Below are positions 21,306 through 32,613 of a DNA stretch of 64,000 bases, piece by piece (the first letter of the stretch is position 1; each line of letters opens with the position of its first letter). Both the position numbers and the translations under genes were made by a program. The stretch covers positions 1-64,000 of the forward strand of contig JANDJZ010000230.1 of the NCBI GenBank assembly GCA_027943245.1, in the 5' to 3' direction. The DNA comes from Acanthamoeba sp. SK_2022b (lineage: Eukaryota; Discosea; Longamoebia; Acanthamoebidae). The notes under the pieces were generated by a model. The model was not told where the DNA came from and did no database searches. It saw only the letters and a list, made by a program, of their open reading frames with translations.

Positions 21306-21629
21306 CTATGTTGTCATGTTTGGGCATGTGCTGTGGGTGATCTTGGTGCCATTTTCGCTTGCAATACCATCACAAAAGTATGCACAAAGCTCTTTGCTTT
21401 GCACCATGTTCACCAGCATTGCCTTAATGTTGTCCCCATCCATGGGCACTGGGTGACAACACAGCCTTGCCAATTCAAGCTTTAGACCACTGTCCAGGCA
21501 CATGCACAGCCTTGGCATGATGTCATCCTGCTCATACATAGTCCTATCTGCACGCATGGATGACAGTGCATCCAATTCATCATCTGGGTAAGTATGAGAA
21601 ACACACACACAGAACTCAATATCTTCCAT
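21306..21629 (-). CDS. Hypothetical small ORF
   Basis: The 107-codon minus-strand frame begins MEDIEFCVCVSHTYPDDELD. It is moderately cysteine- and methionine-rich with a balanced composition. No family is recognised, and it lies among relics, so it may be a chance or decayed frame. It contains a short ACACAC run. Confidence 0.2.
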   Translation of the reverse strand: MEDIEFCVCVSHTYPDDELDALSSMRADRTMYEQDDIMPRLCMCLDSGLKLELARLCCHPVPMDGDNIKAMLVNMVQSKELCAYFCDGIASENGTKITHSTCPNMTT

Positions 21630-22029
21630 TTTTAAGTTGTTTTTTCAACATGCGTATGCGGTCCTAAAGAGCTCCTTGACTTACATCAAACTGTCCATTT
21701 CCTTTGTTCTGGTTCAAGCTATTTTATGTACAAAGTGTTGACATTCAGCTGGTGGCGCAATGTCAGCATGAGGACAAACCCCATTCCCCACTGCCACCCA
21801 ATGTCCTGTTATTCAGTTGTTCACGGCTTTGCTGTTTTGCTGTGCTTGTCGGATGATTTGTGCAAGGGCAGCTGAAAGGGATCATGCATGATTTTTTTGC
21901 CAGTAAAGCAAGTGGTTGTAAGGTGTATCACCTGGCTTGCTGATGCTGGTTGTGCAATTTCTTTATTGAGAGCTGCATCTTCATTCTGCAAGAATAAATG
22001 GCAATCAGGTTACCCACAACACATGCACA

Positions 22030-22400
22030 TACAGGACCAGATTGAGTGCCCACACATGACCAAATTGCAGGCTTTTTTGTGGTGAAGCACAGGTGCATGA
22101 GCATCAAGAAGACCATCAACATCACATGCTCATACATGACCAGACAGCAAGCATTTTTATGGTAAAGGTGGTGCATGAGTACCACATACACGTACACAAT
22201 GGTAGAGCAGAGAGAAATGGCAAGAAGACCATCAACATAACATGCCCACACTTGACACATTTTTGTGGTGACAGAGGTGCATGAGCATTGCATTCATGCG
22301 CATGATGGCAGAGCAGAGAGAAATGCCAAGAAGACCTCCAACATCACATGCTCATACCTGACCAAATGGCAAGCATTTTTATGGTAAAGGTGGTGCTGGG
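22030..22400. repeat. Imperfect tandem repeat, unit about 106-116 bp, roughly three units
   Basis: CAAGAAGACC recurs at 22105, 22221 and 22327. Each time it is followed by ATCAACATCACATGCTCATA or a close variant, a TTTTTATGGTAAAGG-like block, GGTGCATGAG and GCAGAGAGAAATG. Single diverged units lie at 5620-5770 (inverted) and near 21240. Confidence 0.75.
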
Positions 22401-22427
22401 AAGTTAAGTTCCAGTTTCAGGTGATGT

Positions 22428-23250
22428 ATGGTCCATACAGGGGTTTCTCTTCACAACACCAAACCACCTCCCCAACATCTGAATGATAACATAGATGCCA
22501 TCCCAGCTGGTTTTGTAAGGCCATCTGTAAATTTTACTTCATTTTCACAACATAAAAAACGACCCTCCATTTTCTGCACCTCTCCATTGACTTTTACTTC
22601 AAAAAAAAGCCAGTCTTTTTCGACCTATCATTTGATAATAGAGGAGGTTCCTAATGTACATTGGGTTGAAACAGAGTCTCATCTGCACTTCACCCACATC
22701 CAGAGGCCCTCAACTGTAACCATTGAGTTGTTGTGTGGCAGCTTATTGGCCTACAGGGTGGGAAAACTACTGTCCACTCACACCAGAGAAACTACCTACA
22801 GTGGCCCAGTTTGGACAGCATCTGCAGTTGTTAAAACTTTGAAAATGCACATGGCTCAGTCATCTTGAAAGCATTCAAAAAGGCGTTCAACTACAAGACT
22901 CGCTGCTTGGCACGCTTTAAACCATGTTAAGCAACTAATTACAAAGCACTTTCCAAGTTCTGGGTATGACATAAAAAATCTGCACAGCATTCTCACCAGG
23001 GAGCAGATGAAGCGCCTTCTTGCCCACTACCTGAAGTGGCTTCCAGAAGCAACCAGCAAATGTACGCACCCCAATGCACATTGGGTTGGCTTGAGTTCTT
23101 TTTTGCTGATGTGCCTTGAGTTCTTTGTCACATTCATAATTCCAACCCAATGCACATGGGGCACATTCTAATACTCCTCTCTGTCCCTTGCTTGTAGAGG
23201 ACTTCTGGACAATTTTGACCAACTACAGGAACTATGTAGAGTCACAGCTC
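22428..23250 (+). pseudogene. Relic containing the ILTREQMKRLLAHYLKW gene
   Basis: A 146-codon frame (22428-22868) contains VPNVHWVETESHLHFTH and LLAYRVGKLLSTHTRETTYS. A frameshifted continuation contains ILTREQMKRLLAHYLKWLPE (about 22990-23050), shared with 5090-5030. An insertion at about 23065-23160 carries two CCAATGCACAT-type motifs. Then the piece that follows in the other copy resumes (about 23195-23260). Function unknown. Confidence 0.4.
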
Positions 23251-23269
23251 CAATCAACAAAGCAGCCAC

Positions 23270-23765
23270 TTCAAAGTCATAGCAACTGATATTCAGAAAT
23301 CCATAGCTGAGAGCTACAAGGGTTATCCAGGAGAAGCATATGAATACTACATGCAGAATCCATGGAGAGCAGTGAATCTGAGGTTGCTGCTGAGGCCAAG
23401 GAGGAAACAGGGCCAATCTGACCCAACAGACCTACTATATCTGTCTTCATGAGCTCCTTCTTAACCTGCTGCTCCAAAGTTGATGTCTGACCTTTGTCCA
23501 TTAAGGGTACCTCACCCACATCTTCCCAACTCTCTGCTGCCAAGTCCAAAGGCAAGTCTCCCAACAGGCAGAAGATGAAGGCTGATGCTTCGCATATTCA
23601 AGGTCACTGACTCATTTCCAAGTGTGATTTCATGTGGTTTATGTACACAAAACCCAACAAAACCATAGCATATGGCATTGGTGAATGTACATCTTCCAAG
23701 AAACGCGCAAAAGGGCTGCAAGGTGCGATGAAAGTCCTGTTGTTTGAACAAAGCAATGTACAGAA
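23270..23765 (-). other. CpG-poor relic stretch
   Basis: Short minus-strand frames only. FCVHKPHEITLGNESVTLN near 23640 has a diverged echo (FYVHKPQQI) at about 21185, so a repeat is likely. No gene supported. Confidence 0.3.
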
Positions 23766-23766
23766 C

Positions 23767-24660
23767 TCAAAAATTTATTAGATGAGAATTTTGAGGAGTG
23801 CCCCTGGCAGAGGTAGTGGAGGGTGGTGGGGAGTATGCAGTCTGGATGGATGGGTCAAGCTCATCGTAGCAGGAGATGAGGCTCCCAAGGGCAGTGTCAT
23901 CCATGCTGTAGGCAAGGGCGTTCTGCTGGCCCTCATCCTTGTGCCAGGGCTGCCTCAGTGCTGTGAAGATGGTGGTCACGCGCCTTAAGCCATTTTCAAC
24001 AGGTGCACAAGCCAAGCTCAGTTCTCTGTTGTAGGTCTTGCCCTCTTTATTAAGTGCCTCCCAGCCCTCCCCAGTGTCCTTCCACCTGTTAAGTGAGGGT
24101 CATCATGAATTCTGTGGAAATTTGATTTTCCCCACTCAAAATGGTTATTGGCCAGAATGGCAGCACCAGAGAGGTTGAGGTTGATGAAGTCCTGCTGCAT
24201 CTTGAGGACGTTGCCATCATAGATTTTGGGTGAGTATCCACCCCAGAGGGCATGGAACCAGCTGTGTACATTGGAGAGGGCCATGAACTGTTATGAAGGA
24301 CAATTTGCCTTGTAGGCCCACAATGAGTCCTTGTGGCTGGCGTGATGCTTGCAAGAGAGATGGATGCTGAAGGAGTCCATCCAGAGACAGACAGCTGCCA
24401 GCAACAGCACCCAGGAGGTTGAGGTCCTTGGCCACTCTCCTCCACTTGTGCAGTGTGCCAAGTTGAACCTGCTCTTTGCTTGTGGATGTGATAGAGAATG
24501 TGGATGTTGTGGTGCAGTGTGTGATCTGAGCACCCAATCCATGCCTTGACACACTTGTAAAGCTCACCAAAGCCAATGGCATACTCATCCTTGTCCAGAG
24601 TCACAAGGACAAACTTGCAGCAGACACTGCCCCTTCTCAAAATGTCTACAGTTTTCAACA
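23767..24660 (-). pseudogene. Relic of an unnamed repeated gene
   Basis: Minus-strand frames in order: MKTVDILRRGSVCCKFVLVT (24658), AKDLNLLGAVAGSCLSLDGL, NVHSWFHALWGGYSPKIYDG (24270), then YSMDDTALGSLISCYDELD (about 23900). They are open over long stretches but shift frame several times. The last block is shared with 20840-20900. The start lies inside the dispersed repeat at 24633-24765. Unknown function; a mobile-element gene is likely. Confidence 0.4.
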
Positions 24661-24765
24661 GTCAAATCAGCGGTCATGCAGCTATTGACATTTAGGACAC
24701 CTCCCCATACAGCTGCTGTCTACAGAAAAAGAGTCAGTGTCTCCTTTTCCTGAACACTCAGTTTT
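24633..24765 (+). repeat. Dispersed repeat shared with 6731-6855
   Basis: Same ordered blocks (AATGTCTACAGTTTTCAACA, CTACAGAAAAAGAGTCA, TTTCCTGAACACTCAGTT). This copy has an extra stretch in the middle. Region 24770-25130 has no recognised gene. Confidence 0.6.
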
Positions 24766-25191
24766 GTGGCCATGGACCATTAACCAGAGTGGTGGCTCAT
24801 GGGTGGTGACAAAAGCAAGCATCAAGGTGATGGTGTGTTGGGGGATGCAGTGATGGACTTCGCTGGTGACTTGAGCAAGATCAACAGTTGTAGGGGTGAC
24901 TGGCTCTTGGCATGGTGATGGTGGTGTGTGGGTGGAGAATGATGGCCTCATCTCCTTTATTGTTGTCATCTCAGAGAAAAAGTACTCCCTTGCGAACTGT
25001 ACACTTTCTGATGGTTTTTGTTGGTACACATGCCTCAATCACCAAACAAGTGGCCCACAAAAAATGTGCATAAGAAAATGTCATGGCCAACGCCTCCACT
25101 TAATTGGCAAGTGCAAAAGCGTGCCAAAAGGCATGTTTTTTGTGCGCGTTTGTGGCAAGAAGCAGTGCTCCTTTTAACCCAGCGTGCCAAC

Positions 25192-25461
25192 ATGACCACT
25201 CTCGATGACCTCGTCACAGCCATTGCCGATCTCAAAAAATCACAGGCTGCTTCACAGAGGAAGCTGAAGAAGAAAGTGCTGAAGGCAATTAAGAACTCAG
25301 AAGATCTACTGGGACAGAAGATGATGGATCTGGAGCGTAGGCAAGAGAAAATGGAGACAAAACTTGAGAGGATGCAGGCTCAGCTCAGTCGCTTACACAT
25401 CGAGAGCTGCTCAAGAAAACAACCGCCACAACTTGGCTGCAGAACTCCTTTTCAAGGATGA
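25192..25461 (+). CDS. Small coiled-coil protein, repeated at 60.77 kb
   Basis: The frame starts MTTLDDLVTAIADLKKSQAA and continues as a heptad-rich, highly charged helix (QRKLKKKVLKAIKNSEDLL, then MMDLERRQEKMETKLERM). After about residue 68 the composition changes and the frame ends. Another frame from about 25405 (RELLKKTTATTWLQNSF) runs on to a stop near 25510, so a splice or frameshift may join them. A decayed copy at 60769-60940 retains the start and helix. The upstream flank (CGCGTTTGTGGC...GCTCCTTTTAACCC) is also shared. No known family; a repeat-borne gene is suspected. Confidence 0.45.
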   Translation: MTTLDDLVTAIADLKKSQAASQRKLKKKVLKAIKNSEDLLGQKMMDLERRQEKMETKLERMQAQLSRLHIESCSRKQPPQLGCRTPFQG

Positions 25462-25672
25462 TTCAGGACCGGCACGACCCTCGAATTGTCGTACGAGAGG
25501 CCGAGCCATAAGTTCATCTGCCTGCCGTGCTACGACTGACTCATAGCTCTTCTTTGGCCTGGTCGACGTGGTGTCGTAGGTGTGTGATCTGCCTGTGCGA
25601 TTACATGACAGCGAGACCTGCAGGTGTCCCACCTCTGAGATGCTCACCACACCACACCACCCCACACCTGCT

Positions 25673-26631
25673 CTACCTGCTCCTCCATCCCAACGCCCTC
25701 GCCCCTTCCATCTTTCTTAACAACAATCTACAAGGGGGCAGGCCAAGCGCGAATCGCTCGCTGAGCTCCTGGGGCACCGTCGTTGGCAGTTGCCGTGTTG
25801 TTCGTCGCTCCCTTCCGACAGCGTTCGCGCCTACGAGGCCGCACACGCGGTATGCGCACTGCTGCACCAGGGACGGAGCGTCGACGCCTTGCAGCACCGT
25901 AGCAGTGCGGACTGCGTCGTCGAGATGTTCTGCGTAGATGAGGCCGCACAGCTGGCGAATGTGCTCGTACTTCGACGACAGGAGCTCGAGGAACGGCGTG
26001 ATGGAGCTCCACAGCGTGCCGGCCTCGACCTCGATCTGGGCCACATCATGTGTGGCGCGTGCGATATGAGGTGAGCGGAGAAGGGGAATGGGGCGGCGAG
26101 GACGGAGAGACACAGGGCCAGGCGTACTCGAGGTTCGAGCTCTTCCAGGAAGCAGACCACGCTGCTGAGCACGTCCAGCTCGGTCATGACCTGCTCGCCT
26201 GCGAGGCGCGCGACGTGGCGCCAGCCGATGAGGGAACAGTGCCGCTCAGTTGGCCGGTTGGGAGAGGGGGGGCGTGGGCGCATTGTGGCGCGACGTACTG
26301 TCGAGCGTGAAAAAGGCAAGCGTGACAAGGCCCAGGTACCGCACCTCGAACTGCGCTTCGATGAGCTTGACCACGCTTTGCCGCTCGACCTCGAATGTAG
26401 GCTGTCGACAGAAATACAGTGGTTCATTCACGGGATGATGGCGGGAGGAGTGAAAGAAGGGGCCAGCAGAGGCTTACCCAGCTCGAGATAGGACGCCAAG
26501 CAGCCGAGGGCTGAATCGACAATATCGTCGTTGGTCGACTGCAGCTTGACGATCGCCACTTCGAGCGCGCCATGTTCGCACGAAATACGAACCAACTCCT
26601 CTTGGTTGCCACGTGAGACAAACGAACACAA
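25673..26631 (-). CDS. Armadillo/HEAT-like repeat protein, 5' end not resolved
   Basis: Minus-strand exons: about 26631-26487 (NQEELVRISCEHGALEVAIV, then NDDIVDSALGCLASYLEL), about 26402-26300 (PTFEVERQSVVKLIEAQFEV), about 26209-26140 (MTELDVLSSVVCFLEELEPR), and 26040 to the stop at 25673 (EAGTLWSSITPFLELLSSKY, then AVRTATVLQGVDAPSLVQQC). GT-AG borders join them. The pattern of helical repeats with SA..CL..L and V...L resembles armadillo proteins. No ATG or clear upstream exon was found beyond 26631, where repeat sequence soon begins, so the gene may be truncated at its 5' end. Confidence 0.55.
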
Positions 26632-26759
26632 ACGGGCGAAGGTCGAGGAAAGGAGGCCCGGGCCGTGCGCTTGTGGAAGCCAGGTTCCAAAGACAGCCGA
26701 GTGCGCCGGCGATCAGTGCCTGGGTTAAGGCACAGTCCTTTTTTTCGATTTATTCTTAA

Positions 26760-27094
26760 AAAAGGTACTCCCTACAGCGTCATTGCCAGTCATGTCAGTG
26801 GTCAACGCCTTTGGTAGATGCTGCTTTTGCTCAACTCACAGCCATTCCAAGGACAACGTTTATCCGGCTTAAAGGGATGACACTGCTATTCCAGCCCTCC
26901 CGTGAACTTTCACCACCGACAAGCCAACCAGCGCCCGGTATTTCAACCGTACGGCGCCGACTTTCAATGTGGACGAAGGCACGCTGACCGATGTCAAGCG
27001 GTCATCGAGAAATCCTACGAGGAGCGCGAGGAGGAGGTGGACACTGAGACATAAGGAACCCCAGTGTGTCTGACAAGTAGAGAGAGAGAGAGAG
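26760..27094 (+). repeat. Duplicated upstream flank of F-box/LRR copy C
   Basis: 26785-26860 repeats 5935-6020. 26930-27060 repeats 9105-9240 and holds a broken C-terminal frame (EKSYEEREEEVDTET then a stop at about 27054), probably the remnant of an upstream gene. A (GA)n run precedes the ATG at 27095. Confidence 0.5.
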
Positions 27095-30000
27095 ATGGAA
27101 AAAGGGCACACGACGACTGTGGCACTGCAGGGCAGCGAGCAGTGCAGAATGATCGCGCTGTGGGGCACTCTGTTCGATGCCAGCGTCGTGGCTTTCCTCA
27201 ACAGCGACCGTGCACAGAGCAGGTGCCCTCTCCCGTTATATATATAGAGGTGCGGCGGGGGCACAGGCGCCAGCAGCAGCTGCTCACTCGGAAGCGGGCG
27301 CGACAGGATGGGCATGCTGGGCGGAGAGGTGTGCGCACGCGTGGTCGAGTCCATGTGGCGTTGGTCCCTCGTCGACGACCGCACGCTGGAGCTGGTGGCC
27401 CGCCTATCGTGCCACTTTGACGCAGCTTCGCCCTGCCGCCTGCCGCTCGTGTACGCCTCTCCACGCTGGCCTCTCGCGTGCTGCACCCTCTGCTGTGGCG
27501 CTGCAGCTCCTCCGTGACTGCCGTTCTTCCAGTTACTGTCCGCACGTGTGCAAAAAGGTGCTGGACCGGACGGCGCGCATGTGGTGTCACGTGGCCTCTG
27601 TCGACGCCTCCAACACGAGGTACGACTGCCCGCTAAACTCTTGCCTCTGAGGCGGGCCCTGCTTCCCGTTTGACCGCCTGGGGCTCGCTTGTGCACCCTC
27701 GTCGCCCTGAAGCTCACGCACGCACGCATGCGCGTGAAGGGTGGACGACGAGTTTTTGGAGCGGTTGGGCGAGAGCCCGGCGGCAGCACAGCTGCGGGAG
27801 CTCAAACTCACGCAATGCACGGGAATCACCGCCCGCGGGCTCTGGGCCCTGCGAGCCTTTCCCAGCCTTAGGTGTGGCCCCTGCCTCGCCGCAACACTGT
27901 TTTTTCATTGGTCGTTTGATTTTTGGCGTGGCCTGGGCATTGGCAGGAAGCTCGACCTGGATGGCAACTGGCTCCTGGGCGATGATGAGTTCTTCCCCGT
28001 GCTCGTCGGGAGCTGCCCACAGCTGGAGGCACGTGTCCACCAACCTCCCTTGGCCCAATCACGAGAGACGTGTTGGGCTAACGCAGGGTGGCCGCCTTCA
28101 GTCGCTCAACCTGTGCTGCTGGGCATGGGAGACCCAGCACCGCGCGGAGCGATTTCTGCAGCGGCTCGCCATCGAATGGGTCACGAGCGGCCGCGAGGTT
28201 TCCCTGGGAGGAGCGCCCGTCCCGGCGCCGCTGTCTCGGCTCACCGAGCTCTACTTGGACTTCCCCCCGTTGAGCATGCTGCAGCAGCTGCAGCAGTCGG
28301 GCCTGCTGCGCCGCTTCGACGTGCTGGGCCTGTTCGACCACGTCATCCACCCGAACAAAATCAAGCTCACCCAATACTCCGACGACAGCGATTGTCGATG
28401 GGGGCGGCGGCGCGGGCGTCCACAACGGCACAAGCCGCCGCCGTCGGTGAGGCGCGAGATGATCGTCGCTGCGCTGTGGAGCATGCGGCACCTGCGCAAC
28501 GGCAGCGTCGAGCTGTGTCCGGACCTCATCGAGCCGCTGCTGGAGCGACTGGCCCATGCGTCGGCGGAGGAGGACCCGCCCTGCTTTCGTTGGGAGAACC
28601 TCGTGCTCACGGCGGGGCCCGGCCTGCGGGGGCTCGCCATCCTGCGCCGCTTCCCGCACCTGCTCCAGCTTACGCTCATGGCCGAAGGGGGCGGCGGCGG
28701 CGAGACCGAGGCCGAGGCGGCGGCGGCAGCCACGGCGAGCGAGGAGGAACAGCGCGCCCTCGTCGAGACGCTCAGGTCGGGCCTCGAGGAGCTGTCCGGC
28801 CTGCGCACGCTGTCCCTGTCCCGGCTCGACGCCCTGTTCGGCGTGTGCCCACAGCTCACGGCGGCGTCGTGGTCTGTCATCGCGTCGTCCCTGCCCAACC
28901 TCGCCTCGCTCACAGTGCTCGACCAGTGTCGCGGGTCGCTGCTCGCCGGGCTGGGATCGGGGCAGCTGTCCCGCCTGACCTCCCTCAATCTGCGCGGGCT
29001 GATGCTAGACGAGCCCCACAGCGCCGACGGCTGCGGCGTCGCCGTGGTCCCGCTCGCCGGCCTGTGGTCGACCCTCGAGGCGCTGCCGTCGCTGCGCGAG
29101 CTCGACGTCGGCCTTGAGCGGGCGCAATACGCCGCCGGCGACCGCCAAGACGACCGGCTCGCCGACAGCGAGCGCCACTTCCGCGTGCGCCACCACGGCC
29201 TCGAGTTGTTACGCGTGTTCTGCCAGGGCAACGTGCGCCTGCGGCTCGAATGTCCACAGCTGCGCGTCTGCCACCTCAGCCTCTACTCGCTCGAAAACCT
29301 GCTGGAGCTGATCGCCGACCTCGTCGCCCACTCGCCGCAGATCTGCCAACTGCACTTCTGGGGCATCAAAACAACCGACGTGGGCAGGGTCGATCAGACG
29401 ACGACCACAGAGGCGGCGGAGGCGGACACCGGCGACCCCGCGGCGTGGCTCGGCCGGCTGCTGGTGGGTCTGCCGCGGCTGCGTTGCCTCTCGCTGACCG
29501 GTCACACTCCGCCGTCGGACGCCGCGGCCCTGTCGTCGCTGCTCGGGAACCGCCCCACCCTGCTGCGCGAGATCGAGCTGGACTGCGTGATCGATGCCGA
29601 GTCGCTCGACGTCGTGCTCGGGGCGTGCCCGCGCCTGCACTCCCTGCAGCTAGCCGCCTGCCGCTACCAGTCGCCGGCGGCCGCGATGAGGCCCTGGCTG
29701 GACGACGACAACGACGACAACGACACCACCGGCCTTCTGGTCCCGCAGAGGCCGCTACCCTCGCTTCGCAGCATCAAGCTGGGACCGCTGCGCCGCAGCC
29801 CGCGCCAGTCGGAGCTGGTGATCGACCTGGCGGCGATCGCCCCGCACGCCCAGAACGTCGTGCTCCACCAGGTCCACGCGGACAAGGTGGTCGTGGGCGC
29901 CGACTGCGACGCCCTGTGCTGGCTCTCGGTCGAACAGCGCCGCCCGATCGAGGTGGAGGTCGCCCGGGCGCCTCGGCTCCGCAAGCTGGCCCTGGCCGTG

Positions 30001-30207
30001 TGCGGGTCGCTCGACGTCGCGGCGTGCCCGGCCCTGTCGTCGCTCAGCATCCAGGCCACCGAGTTCAGAGCGCGCTTGGGCATCGCGCGCCTGGCCGAGT
30101 GCCCCGCCCTGACCCACGTCGTGGCCGACGGCAAGCACATGGACGTGGCCACCGCCCTCCGCAAGTTTCCTGTGGCGCGGTCCCAGACTCCGAAGTTTTC
30201 GTTTTAG
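27095..30207 (+). CDS. F-box-like/leucine-rich-repeat protein, copy C (full length)
   Basis: Exon 1 (27095-27222) begins MEKGHTTTVALQGSEQCRM. Exon 2 from 27307 has the F-box-like GMLGGEVCARVVESMWRW. An exon with CKKVLDRTARMWCHV follows, then one with DDEFLERLGESPAAAQLREL and LTQCTGITARGLWAL (AMN1-type LRR), then one with KLDLDGNWLLGDDEFF. From about 28085 one open frame runs to the stop at 30207 with many LRRs (for example LSGLRTLSLSRLDAL, LSRLTSLNLRGL) and ends PVARSQTPKFSF. One junction near 28035 is unresolved. F-box/LRR proteins typically present substrates to SCF ubiquitin ligase. It is the only copy retaining all segments and is probably the functional reference for A and B. Confidence 0.75.
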
Positions 30208-30898
30208 AGTACAAAATCGTTTCGCAAACGATAATGAAATTAAGAAAGGTGGAAAAAAGATGGAAAATCGTTTCGCGAATATGCAGGGAAAGCGTCAGGG
30301 GCGTGCCCAACCCGTCGCGAGGGAGGATTTCACTGTTTTTGGGGCGTGAACTGGAACGACGAAAAAGAACGAACACGCACATCGGTCACCACGCAGACCG
30401 ACGGGTGGGGGGCTTGAGTGGGGGAAAGAAGAGATACCAACAACACGCGCAAGAGGCGCACCTACATTAAAAAAAATCGACCAGAGAACTGTGTCTGAAG
30501 CCAAGGCCAGAGCCAAAGACAAGGCGGGCTGAGAGAGAGCCTTAGGCAGGCAAGGCTCTGCTAATACGAGCGCATAACCAACACAACATCACTTGTCATG
30601 TTTGCCACGGCGCGTACGTTCCCCTCGGCCTTGTTGCTCATGTCCGAACCACCAGCCCGCAACAACATCAACGCCAGTGGTTATCATTATTTTATATGTA
30701 CACACATTATTTTTTATATTTATCTCTCTACACGCGCAACCGCACTTATGTTTATCTGTTTTTATTTGATGTTTCCTGTCGTATGCACGCGGCACAGGAC
30801 CTGACAAGTCACATACAACAACAGAGGCCAGCGGGCCCGGCCCTGACCCTGCACAGGAGAACTGCTGGGCCCAGCAGCAACAGCAGGGGGACGGCCCC
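30208..30898. other. Intergenic region with TTTCG motifs
   Basis: CGTTTCGCAAACG (30220-30232) and TCGTTTCGCGAA lie just after copy C. AT-rich sequence precedes the RRM gene. The frame of that gene stays open upstream of its ATG to about 30790 (PDKSHTTTEASGPG), so an extra 5' exon is possible. Confidence 0.35.
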
Positions 30899-32548
30899 AT
30901 GGCGGCCGGCGGCTCAGGTCACGGTGACCTTGAAGATCACGACGACGAAGACGGCGGCGGCAAGGCCAAGGAAAACGAAGTCGAGCAGCTGCCCTCCAGC
31001 AGCGCAGACGACACACATCAACAACAACATAAGCAACACCATGACCAGGCCACACAACACGAACATGACATCAGCGGCGGGGCCGACGGCAACGACTACG
31101 ACGGGGCGCTGCTGTCCATGGCATCGCGCGGCGGCGAGCCCAAGGGCCCTCCACAGGCCTGCCTGTTCGTGGCCAGCCTGTCGCCCGACACCTCCGAGGA
31201 CGCCCTCCACGACCTCTTCGCCCGCTACGGCGAGGTGCTCAAGATCAAGCTCATGAAGGACCGCTCCTCCCGCCCCTACGCCTTTGTCCAGTACTCTGTA
31301 CGCAGCATGTGTGTTGTGTATGTTATGTGTTGTATTGGTGTTGTGGTGTTGTGGTGTGGTGGTGTTTTGTGTCGACAAGTGTTGACGGGTAGGTGTTGGC
31401 GGGTTGGGGGACAGAGCACGGAGGAGGCCAACAACGCGTTGGTGATGATCAATGGCGCGTCGCTGGACGGCCGACGACTACGAGTGGAAAAGGCCAAGGT
31501 CAACCGAACGCTCTTCATCGCCAAAATGAACCGCTCCCTCACCAATCTGGTACAGCGACGACACACGACACACGACACGTGGCGCGTCAGTGCTGACTCG
31601 GGAGGGGGGGTCGCTCTCTGGTGCGCCCAGAAACTGCGGGAGGTGGTGGAGTGCTACGGTCCGGTGGAGAGCGTGACCGTGATCAAGAACCACCAGACCC
31701 AGAAGAGCAAGGGCTGCGGCTTCGTCAAATTCGTGTTCAGGGAGGACGCCATGGCCGCCTACCTCGTAACCCACTCCCTACCTCTTTCATGTGCGCGTGC
31801 GAGTGCGTGCGTGCGCGTGGATGGCTGACGTGTGGGCGTTGGCGGGAGCAGGGGCTGAAGAATCAGTTCCGGAAATGGGTGGTGGAGTGGGCGACGAGCA
31901 GCAACGACCCGGACGTGCTCGGCGTGGACAAGTTCAACGTGTTCGTGGGGGGCCTCAACCCGCAGCTGGTCACCAAGGCCGCGCTCGAGGAGCGGTTCGC
32001 GGTCTACGGCCAGGTCGACGGTGTCACCCTCATCAACCGCGACGAAGGCCAGGACACCTCGCTCGGTTCGTTCATGCACATGCACGATTGGTCGATTAAT
32101 CTGCACATTTTTTTATTATTATTTCTAATTATTATTCATGTTATTTATTCATAATACTATGGTTATTCTTTCTTTCGCTTTATTTTATTTCGTGGCCAGC
32201 GCTATCGAGAAATGCGTTCGCCTTTGTGCGATTCCGACACGCGTCGTCTTCGGCATCGGCCATCGAGCAAGAGGTATGCGTGCGCTTGTGCGTGCGTGTG
32301 CGTGCGCGAGTGCGAGAATGTGATCTTGATAGGCGGGGGCTGCCGTTTGGACGTCTACACACAGAACGGGGCGGAGTGGCTGGACAGGCGCATCCGCGTG
32401 CAATACTGCGAGTCGCTGGAGATGAAGAGCAAGCGACGAGCCCAGAAGTACTTCAACAGTCTTGCCAACCCCTACCTCCAGACCGCCGCGGCCCCATACT
32501 ACCCCGGCTCCTTTCCCTATCCCGTCCCCATGATGATGGTACACACAC

Positions 32549-32613
<65 letters not shown>

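Noticed and set aside
22030..22400. CRISPR-like array
   Set aside because: Units are long, imperfect and lack unique spacers; the window is eukaryotic.
30598..30804. Upstream ATG frame as first exon of the RRM gene
   Set aside because: No convincing donor/acceptor links it in frame to the RRM exons, so the ATG at 30899 was kept.
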